From JAVDCA01 sp035293985 (GTDB taxonomy: Bacteria; Pseudomonadota; Alphaproteobacteria; Rhizobiales; Xanthobacteraceae), in NCBI GenBank assembly GCA_035293985.1, contig DATGLS010000037.1, positions 62,001 through 126,000 of the forward strand: a DNA stretch of 64,000 nt, given 5' to 3'. Of this stretch, positions 58,381-64,000 are shown piece by piece (the first letter of the stretch is position 1; every line of letters starts with the position of its first letter). The position numbers and the translations under genes were made by a program. The notes below the pieces were generated by a model. That model was not told where the DNA came from, did no database searches, and saw only the letters and a list, made by a program, of their open reading frames with translations.

Positions 58381-59595
58381 TCATTCCTTCGGCAGCTCGC
58401 CCTTGTAGCTCTTGTCGTAGAACTGCGGGCTCATGCGGTTCTCGGCGCCGTTGCGCTTGAGCGCCTCGGTGTATTCCTTGGCGATGAAGGGATCCTCCAT
58501 CCAGTAGGGGATCGCCGAGCCGCCTTCCGGGATATCCATGCCGGTGTAGTCGATGTGCTGCTCGCCGGGCGGGCCGGGCTCGCGGCCGGGCGAGTTCGGC
58601 CCGAACCAGGCGGTGAGCCGCAGCGGATCCTTCGACACGCCGAAATGCTGGTGGAACCAGCGCGCGCCGCCCGGCGCCGCCGACACCATGCCGACCGGCT
58701 CGTAGTCGACGCGTTTGATCTCGCTCGCCTTGCCGTCTTTCCACGGATTGACGCCGAGCCGCTCCGGCCACGTGTAGGTATAGCCCTTGCCCTTGAGGCA
58801 GATCAGCACGGCGGCGGACGTGTGCGCGTGCGCCTTCGAATAGCGCCCGTTCTCGTGCTGTGCGATCCACAGGTAGAAGGTGTTGCCGGTCATGAACGGC
58901 TCGACCCGCCGATAGCCCGGCGAGCGCCGGTTATCGAGCGGCAGGTCGCAGTTGACGATGTCGGGGATGAAGTTGGTGCGGCGCATGGCGAGGCCGCGCA
59001 CCGGGTCGGGCTCGATGTCGTCCTTGTACTTGTAGAAGTCGTCGGCGCCGGAGAAGCGGTCGCGGAACTGGTACGGGCAGTCGAAGATCGCGCCGACATT
59101 GTTGATCAGGTTCATCAGGTTCGGCGCCGTCGTGCCGCCGAGCAGCAGCGCCGGTGCCGAGCTCGCATTCACGATGCGGTGCCAGGCGTTGACGGGGATC
59201 GAGAACAGCGAGCCCTGCTGCCATTCGAATACGTGTCGCTTCGACTCGTTGTCGAGCCACACCTCGGTCGTCCCGCGCCCTTCGACGACGTAGAAGATCT
59301 CCTCGTAGAGATGTTTCTCCGGGTTGAGCGCGCCGGCGCCCGGGACCTCGACGAGGTAGCAGCCCCATTTTCCTTCCGTGCCGTAGAGCTGGATGTAGGT
59401 GCCGCGGCCGCCGAGCCGCTTCCACGGCGCGAGCGGCAGGTTCTGCACCTTGCTCACCCCGATGTCGCGGAAGACCGGGATGCCCTCTGATTCCATGAAC
59501 AGATCGTACGGCGTCTTCGGCCGTCCGAACTTGCCGAAGCCGGCGCGCTTGCCGGCGGTGGGCTCGTGCCAGTGGGTGCCGGGAACGTCATGCAT
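58381..59595 (-). CDS. Bicupin protein, copy 2
   Basis: 404 residues from ATG 59595, nearly identical to copy 1 downstream. The first 80 residues are the same in both; the changes are scattered and mostly conservative (V/L, I/L, Y/F), and all cupin His and Glu residues are kept, so both copies look functional. It begins 46 bp after the ferredoxin reductase gene and is likely the first bicupin of that operon. A metal-dependent oxygenase or isomerase acting on an aromatic-derived acid is the best guess from context. Confidence 0.85.
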   Translation of the reverse strand: MHDVPGTHWHEPTAGKRAGFGKFGRPKTPYDLFMESEGIPVFRDIGVSKVQNLPLAPWKRLGGRGTYIQLYGTEGKWGCYLVEVPGAGALNPEKHLYEEIFYVVEGRGTTEVWLDNESKRHVFEWQQGSLFSIPVNAWHRIVNASSAPALLLGGTTAPNLMNLINNVGAIFDCPYQFRDRFSGADDFYKYKDDIEPDPVRGLAMRRTNFIPDIVNCDLPLDNRRSPGYRRVEPFMTGNTFYLWIAQHENGRYSKAHAHTSAAVLICLKGKGYTYTWPERLGVNPWKDGKASEIKRVDYEPVGMVSAAPGGARWFHQHFGVSKDPLRLTAWFGPNSPGREPGPPGEQHIDYTGMDIPEGGSAIPYWMEDPFIAKEYTEALKRNGAENRMSPQFYDKSYKGELPKE

Positions 59596-59640
59596 GGGGC
59601 TTGCCCTTCACTCTTGTCGTTGCTTGCAGCACGGCTGTCG

Positions 59641-60867
59641 TCAGGCTTTGGCCTTGAGCAGCTCGGCGAGTGGCCGCGCCGGATCGGCGACCGCCGTCGG
59701 GTTGATCGGAATGCGTCGCTCGATCAGCCGGCGCACGGTGGCGATGTCGCGTTGCGCGTTCACGCCGAGCGCCGCCGTGATGCGCGTGCCGTCGCTCTCC
59801 AAGCTCAGCATGCTGTTGCCGGCGAGCGGACGGCGCACGCGCGGCGCATTCGGCGACGGCCAGCCGACGCCCTGGATGTAGAGATCGTACTGCTCGGACC
59901 AGAACGACGGCACGCTGCGATAGACGTCGGCCGCGCCGGCCGCGTTGCGGCCCGCGACCGCGCCCTGGTCCTGCGCATGCCGCCAGTCCTCGAGACGCAC
60001 GAGACCATGCGGGCCTGGAAAGCGCACCACGTCGCCGGCCGCGAAGATCGCCGGGTCGGAGGTGCGGCAATATTCGTCGACCACGATGCCGCTGTCGCAT
60101 TTGATGCCGGCCGCCGCCGCCAGCCGGTCGTCGGGCTTTGCCCCGGTGCCGACCACCACGATGTCGGCCGCGAGCCTCTCGCCCGTGCCGGTCACGATCT
60201 CGACCCGGCCGTCGGCGGCGACCCGTGCGGCGGCGAGCGCGGTGCCGACCCGCAGGTCGACGCCGCGCCGGCGGTGCTCGGCCGCGATGTGCTCCCCGGT
60301 CGCCTCGTCGCAGACGCGCGCGAGGATGCGCGGCAGCATCTCGATGACGGTGACGCGCAGGCCGAGCTCGGCCGCCGAGGCCGCGACCTCGAGGCCGATC
60401 AGCCCGCCGCCGATGACGACGAGGTGCTGCGATTTGCGCAGCTCCGCCGCCAGCACGCGCGCTTGCGCCTGCGTGCGCAGATAGTGCACGCGCGGCATCC
60501 CCATGGGCAGCAGCGGGATTTCGCGCACCTGCGAGCCGGTCGCGAGCACCAGCGCGTCATAGGAAAAGCGCCGGCCGCTGGCTGTCGCGACCTCGCGCGC
60601 GCCCGGGTGGATGGCGGTGCAGGTCGCATCAAGCTCGAGGATGGCCCCATGGCCGGCGAGGCCCTGCGGCCCGGCGATCGGCGCATGGTGCGGCTCCGCC
60701 TTGCCGAGCAGCACCGCCTTCGACAGCGGCGGCTTCTCGTAGGGCTCGCATCCCTCCTCGGTCAGCAACGTGACGGTCGCGGCCGGATCCTGCTTTTTCG
60801 CGCCGATCGCGGCAAAAACCCCGGCCGGGCCGCCGCCGATCACCACGATGTTGCACGGGCCGCTCAT
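59641..60867 (-). CDS. FAD-dependent ferredoxin reductase (Rieske oxygenase reductase type)
   Basis: 408 residues from ATG 60867; an upstream ATG at 60912 gives 15 extra residues. FAD-binding NIVVIGGGPAGVFAA at the start, the NAD(P)-binding LVVIGGGLIGLEVAASAAELG near 150, and the FAD-ribityl motif IFAAGDV near 280, with the C-terminal reductase domain, match BphA4/RhdA4-type reductases. It would pass electrons from NADH to a Rieske ferredoxin such as that at 63809. It is divergent from the IclR gene. Confidence 0.92.
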   Translation of the reverse strand: MSGPCNIVVIGGGPAGVFAAIGAKKQDPAATVTLLTEEGCEPYEKPPLSKAVLLGKAEPHHAPIAGPQGLAGHGAILELDATCTAIHPGAREVATASGRRFSYDALVLATGSQVREIPLLPMGMPRVHYLRTQAQARVLAAELRKSQHLVVIGGGLIGLEVAASAAELGLRVTVIEMLPRILARVCDEATGEHIAAEHRRRGVDLRVGTALAAARVAADGRVEIVTGTGERLAADIVVVGTGAKPDDRLAAAAGIKCDSGIVVDEYCRTSDPAIFAAGDVVRFPGPHGLVRLEDWRHAQDQGAVAGRNAAGAADVYRSVPSFWSEQYDLYIQGVGWPSPNAPRVRRPLAGNSMLSLESDGTRITAALGVNAQRDIATVRRLIERRIPINPTAVADPARPLAELLKAKA

Positions 60868-60941
60868 CGGGCGCCCGCTTGCAATATTGTGGCGCCACGC
60901 CGCATTTGACATGCTAGGCGCGGACGGCGCACGACGGATCC

Positions 60942-61736
60942 GTGATGGACAGCAGGCCGGGCAGGGCGAAGCAGGCGGGCGAGCGGCGGCTCTCCTCGGT
61001 CGCGACCGCGATCGAGCTGCTCAAGGCGTTCTCCGAGGACGAGGTCGAGCTCGGCATCAGCACGCTGGCGAAGCGGCTCGGCGTCGCCAAGAGCACGGCG
61101 CATCGCCTCGCCACGACGCTCGTGGCCGAGAACCTGCTCGAGCAGGACCGCGCCAGCGGCAAGTACCGGCTCGGCATCGCGCTGTTTCGCCTCGGCACGC
61201 TGGTGCGCCGGCGCATGAACGTCTCCGAGGTCGCGCGCCCGCATCTCTTCTCGCTGCGCCAGACCACCAACGAGACCGTGCATCTCGCGATCCTCGACGG
61301 CACCGAGATCATGTACGTGTATTTTCTCGAGAGCACGCAGGCGGTCCGCATGCGCTCCGAGCTCGGCCTGCGCAAGCCCGCCTATTGCACCGCGGAGGGC
61401 CAGGCGATCCTCGCTTTCAGGCCGCCCGACACGGTCGAGGCGGTGATCCGGAAAGGCCTGCATGCGCGCACGCCACAGACGATCACGGATCCTGCCAGCC
61501 TGACGAAGGCGCTCGAGGCGGTGCGCCAGAAGGGCTGCGCGGTCGAGGACGAGGAAAGCGAGGTCGGCGTGCGCTGCATCGCCGCGCCGGTCCGCAACGA
61601 CGCCGGCGAGGTGGTCGCCGCGGTCGGCGTCGCCGGCCCGGTGAGCCGGCTGTCGAAGAAAGCGCTGACCGCTTTCATGCCGCATGTGATCGGAACCGCG
61701 CAGGCCATTTCCGCAAATCTCGGGCATCGCTCGTAG
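60942..61736 (+). CDS. IclR family transcriptional regulator
   Basis: 264 residues from GTG 60942 (ATG follows as the second codon). The N-terminal winged helix has ISTLAKRLGVAKSTAHRLATTLV; the ligand-binding GAF-like domain runs from about residue 95, with RKPAYCTAEGQAILAF and VRCIAAPVRNDAGEVVAAVGVAGP. IclR proteins of this type (PcaR, PobR, HmgR-like) control aromatic catabolism. It is divergent from the reductase-bicupin operon and is the likely regulator of the cluster. Its TAG stop lies inside a family C repeat. Confidence 0.93.
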   Translation: MMDSRPGRAKQAGERRLSSVATAIELLKAFSEDEVELGISTLAKRLGVAKSTAHRLATTLVAENLLEQDRASGKYRLGIALFRLGTLVRRRMNVSEVARPHLFSLRQTTNETVHLAILDGTEIMYVYFLESTQAVRMRSELGLRKPAYCTAEGQAILAFRPPDTVEAVIRKGLHARTPQTITDPASLTKALEAVRQKGCAVEDEESEVGVRCIAAPVRNDAGEVVAAVGVAGPVSRLSKKALTAFMPHVIGTAQAISANLGHRS

Positions 61737-61820
61737 CCCGGATGGAGCGCAGCGCAATCCGGGGACGGCCCATCCGTGGAATCGCTTTCCCCGCATTCCG
61801 CTGCGCTCCATGCCGGCTAC
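61733..61820. repeat. Dispersed palindromic repeat, family C
   Basis: GTAGCCCGGATGGAGCG at the left and GCGCTCCATGCCGGCTAC at the right, as at 56953-57038. The IclR stop codon TAG (61734-61736) is formed by the first bases of the repeat. Confidence 0.88.
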
Positions 61821-61826
61821 GGCAAC

Positions 61827-62339
61827 TCACGCCCGCAACGCCGTGAGCATGTCCTCGATGTAGTCGTCCGTATTGGCGATGACGAGCATCAGGGACCACG
61901 GGCGAAGCTGCGCCAGCGTCTTCGCCAGCGCCTCGTCGGACGCATTCGCGCCGCCGACGATCAGGCCTGTCGTGTTGACGCGCTTGGCGCTGCACGCCTC
62001 GCCGATGATCGCGGCCGCCGAGGCATTCGCGCCGGCGGTCGCCACCATCACGACCAGATCGGCCGTGCCGACCTCGTCGATCAGATCCTTGGTGCGACCC
62101 GCGATGTCGCTCAGCCAGCCGGTCATCGAGAAGCTGCCCGACGGCTGCGGCGCGCCCGCGAAGGCCGAGGCGGTGAAGAAGCTCGCCCGGTTCCAGGTCG
62201 CTTGCGCGAGCCGCCGCACCACGCCCTCGCTCGCCCGGTCGAGCGCGATGATCTTGACCGCGCGCGGCGTCGAGTTCGGCGCGTCGATGCGGAAGCGCGC
62301 TTCCGCCGTCGATGCCATCCGGGCGCTTTCGCTTTGCAT
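61827..62339 (-). CDS. Protein of unknown function in the Rieske oxygenase operon
   Basis: 170 residues. It begins two bases after the stop of the Rieske oxygenase gene, so it is surely cotranscribed. Alternating hydrophobic strands and glycine/alanine loops (VKIIALDRASEGVVRRLA, ADLVVMVATAGANASAAAIIGEAC, TTGLIVGGANASDEALAKTL, WSLMLVIANTDDYIEDML) suggest a Rossmann-like or other three-layer alpha/beta fold. No catalytic signature is clear, and I do not recognise a named family. Confidence 0.7.
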   Translation of the reverse strand: MQSESARMASTAEARFRIDAPNSTPRAVKIIALDRASEGVVRRLAQATWNRASFFTASAFAGAPQPSGSFSMTGWLSDIAGRTKDLIDEVGTADLVVMVATAGANASAAAIIGEACSAKRVNTTGLIVGGANASDEALAKTLAQLRPWSLMLVIANTDDYIEDMLTALRA

Positions 62340-62341
62340 CG

Positions 62342-63628
62342 TCAGACCGAGGCGGGCGCGACGCCCGGCCTGGCGATCAGCGCTTCCTTGGCGCCTTCCT
62401 TGTAGGGAACGTCCGCCGGCAGCACGATCGCGACCGAACGGATCTTCTGGTGCTCGGGATCGACGCCGGGCGGCGTGATCCCCTTCTCGGCCAGCGCCTT
62501 GGCGGCGCGCATCAGGCGATGGCGCGCCATGATGATGCCGTTGTCGGTCGAGACCAGGTTCTCCTTGGTACGGTCGACGATCGGCCCCATGCTCTCCTGC
62601 AGCGACGCATCCTGCATCGCGATGCCCGCGATGCCGCTGTAGTAGCGTCCTTCCTTCTGCGCCTTGCGGTCCATCTTGTAGTCGTTGTCCTTGTTCGCGG
62701 CCGGCCGGAAGCTGCCCGGCACATACGTCACATGGATGCCCTTGCCCTCGCGCATCGCCTGCACCTCCGCGGCGGTCAGCTCGCGGACCGGGTGATAGTC
62801 GAAGCTCCAGGTCCAGCAGGTCTCATCGTCGATCGGCACCCAGAAATGCCCGTGCACCGAGTGATTGCCGCGCGGCGCGATCATCGTGAACGCCGGCATC
62901 ACCCACGGCGTGATGCGCCAGTAGTAGTGGCCGTTCTCGGCATTGCGGCGGGCGCCGATGTAGAGCCCGCCCGCGCTCTCGACCACCTCGAACACCGGCC
63001 GCGCGTCGCCGAGATTGTACTGGTTGCCCTTGGCGCCCTTGAACAGCGGATCGTTGTGCAGGTCGCCGCGGTGGAGGAACGAGACGTGGCTCGAGTCGAT
63101 GCCGCCTTCCATCGCCTGCAGCCAGTTCGATTCCTGCACCCGCTTGCTGACGAAGCGCTGCTTCGCCGGCACGGTTGCGAACTCGTAGGCCGGCTCCGGC
63201 GGCTTCTTGTCGGGTGGGCCGAGATACGCCCACAGCACGCCGCCCTTCTCGATCAGCGGATATGATTTGAGCTTGATCTTCTGGCAGAAGCCGCTTTCCA
63301 CCGGCTCCGACGGGACGTCGATGCATTGCCCGGTCACGTCGTATTTCCAGCCGTGATAGGGGCAGCGCAGGCCCGACTCCTCGTTGCGGCCGAACCACAA
63401 CGAGACGCCGCGGTGGGCGCAGAACTCGTCGATCAGGCCGAGCCGGCCCTGGCTGTCGCGAAAGGCGAGCAGGCGCTCCGACAGGAGCTTCACCCGCACC
63501 GGCGGGCACTCGTTCTCGGGCAGCTCTTCGGAGAGGAGGACCGGCTGCCAGGAGCGGCGAAAGAGCTCGCCCATCGGCGTGCCGGGACCGGTTTGCGTCA
63601 GCAGGTCGTTCTGTTCCTTGCGCAGCAT
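62342..63628 (-). CDS. Rieske non-haem iron oxygenase, phthalate dioxygenase type
   Basis: 428 residues from ATG 63628, where MLRKEQNDLLTQTGPGTPMG is the usual start of this subfamily; 12 extra upstream codons are possible. Rieske ligands are Cys70 and His72 (CAHRG), Cys89 and His92 (CPYHGW). The mononuclear iron site shows the D-x-x-H-x4-H motif DSSHVSFLH (Asp178, His181, His186). These enzymes form alpha-only trimers that dihydroxylate or demethylate aromatic acids. Partner ferredoxin and reductase genes are nearby. Substrate unknown. Confidence 0.93.
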   Translation of the reverse strand: MLRKEQNDLLTQTGPGTPMGELFRRSWQPVLLSEELPENECPPVRVKLLSERLLAFRDSQGRLGLIDEFCAHRGVSLWFGRNEESGLRCPYHGWKYDVTGQCIDVPSEPVESGFCQKIKLKSYPLIEKGGVLWAYLGPPDKKPPEPAYEFATVPAKQRFVSKRVQESNWLQAMEGGIDSSHVSFLHRGDLHNDPLFKGAKGNQYNLGDARPVFEVVESAGGLYIGARRNAENGHYYWRITPWVMPAFTMIAPRGNHSVHGHFWVPIDDETCWTWSFDYHPVRELTAAEVQAMREGKGIHVTYVPGSFRPAANKDNDYKMDRKAQKEGRYYSGIAGIAMQDASLQESMGPIVDRTKENLVSTDNGIIMARHRLMRAAKALAEKGITPPGVDPEHQKIRSVAIVLPADVPYKEGAKEALIARPGVAPASV

Positions 63629-63712
63629 TTGGGCCTCGTCGGGTGGTTCGGCGCGTCGCACCATGGCTGCCAGACGCTGATATCCGTCGGCGCGGGCGCG
63701 CGGTGTTGTTCC

Positions 63713-63742
63713 TTTATACGGAACGCTGTTCCGCTATTGGAA
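63713..63742 (-). promoter_or_regulatory. Promoter of the Rieske oxygenase with palindromic operator in the spacer
   Basis: On the minus strand TTCCAA (63742-63737), 18 bp, TATAAA (63718-63713). The spacer contains a perfect palindrome, CGGAAC-GCT-GTTCCG (63719-63733), flanked by further GTTCC (63708-63712) and GGAA half-sites. It lies between the divergent oxygenase and ferredoxin genes and is a probable site for the IclR regulator. Confidence 0.55.
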
Positions 63743-63808
63743 AATAGGCTACACAGCGCCCCGAAACACGTCAATTGATGCAGCACCAATAAAGCGAGTC
63801 GAGGCGGC

Positions 63809-64000
63809 ATGGCGGAAAAAATCGAACTGTGCGCGACCGGCGACGTAGCCGAAGGCGCGGCGCTCAAGGTCGAGACCAATGGATTGACCCTCGCGGTCTT
63901 CAACGTCGACGGCGAGTTCTACGTGATGGACGACAACTGCACCCACGGGCCCGGCTCGCTGTCGGAAGGCTACATCGAGGGCGACGTCGTCGAGTGCAAT
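63809..64000 (+). CDS. Rieske [2Fe-2S] ferredoxin, C-terminus beyond window
   Basis: The 64 visible codons from ATG 63809 read MAEKIELCATGDVAEGAALK and continue VFNVDGEFYVMDDNCTHGPGSL, with the first Rieske ligand pair C-T-H; the second C-x-x-H should lie just past the window end. At about 105 residues such ferredoxins carry electrons from an FAD reductase to the oxygenase. It is divergent from the oxygenase gene, from a shared control region. Confidence 0.88.
   Translation, partial: MAEKIELCATGDVAEGAALKVETNGLTLAVFNVDGEFYVMDDNCTHGPGSLSEGYIEGDVVECN

Noticed and set aside
56947..59490. An 847-codon open frame on the plus strand
   Set aside because: It is the antisense of the two bicupin genes, Arg/Val/Asp/His-rich in composition and internally repeated only because the bicupins are duplicated.
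1..64000. CRISPR arrays, rRNA genes, insertion sequences
   Set aside because: No regularly spaced repeats, rRNA sequence or transposase motifs were seen.

Overview
The window is high-GC bacterial chromosome, densely coded on both strands. It looks like an alphaproteobacterium of the Hyphomicrobiales (Rhizobiales), in the Bradyrhizobium/Rhodopseudomonas/Xanthobacteraceae neighbourhood. Reasons: a complete PhyR-NepR-EcfG general stress locus, the aerobic cobaltochelatase pair cobS/cobT beside bolA and a J-domain gene, an aroK-aroB-CNNM operon next to xerD, a carD-type regulator, an FdxA ferredoxin, and several families of intergenic palindromic repeats. There are no rRNAs, CRISPR arrays, phage genes or recognisable insertion sequences; one tRNA-Arg(CCT) is present. 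Species is not resolved.

Layout. 1-13.5 kb: partial FUSC transporter, lipoprotein L,D-transpeptidase, accA, xerD, a Cpx-like unit (Spy/CpxP-like protein, response regulator, histidine kinase) with a perfect GTAAA-N5-GTAAA box upstream, the aroK-aroB-CNNM operon, a GNAT pseudogene with two frameshifts, and an orphan Bug-type binding protein. 13.6-28.5 kb: conserved core (bolA, dnaJ-like, MetE-like, cobS, a membrane protein, cobT, rpmB, DUF3108 protein, Suv3-like helicase, S4 protein, fdxA, carD, and a secreted Ala/Pro-rich protein). 28.5-36.7 kb: M48 protease, SNase-like nuclease, patatin-like lipase, tRNA-Arg, a large TIR-TM-WD40 protein and a coiled-coil membrane protein. 36.9-44.9 kb: accessory metabolism (M20 peptidase, DUF1640-like protein, LLM monooxygenase, GNAT, XRE-cupin regulator, a decayed secreted-protein/CoA-transferase chimera, an enolase-superfamily enzyme, a Gfo/Idh/MocA oxidoreductase).

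45-48.8 kb is the general stress response locus: L,D-transpeptidase, small secreted protein, phyR, nepR-ecfG. Divergent EcfG-type promoters (GGAAC-N16/17-CGTT) drive phyR and nepR-ecfG. A third EcfG-type promoter at 46742-46766 has no protein gene behind it. It precedes about 80 nt that fold into a C-rich-loop hairpin followed by an intrinsic terminator, a strong candidate for a GsrN-like stress sRNA.

48.8-64 kb is a catabolic island: MarR regulator, HpaB-type flavin monooxygenase, an SsuABC-like ABC importer, UbiD-type decarboxylase, an orphan EutA-like ASKHA protein, two nearly identical tandem bicupins, an FAD-dependent ferredoxin reductase, an IclR regulator, an unknown 170-aa protein, a phthalate-dioxygenase-type Rieske oxygenase and, divergently, a Rieske ferredoxin cut by the window end. 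The last three redox components would form a three-component ring hydroxylase; the substrate cannot be read from sequence.
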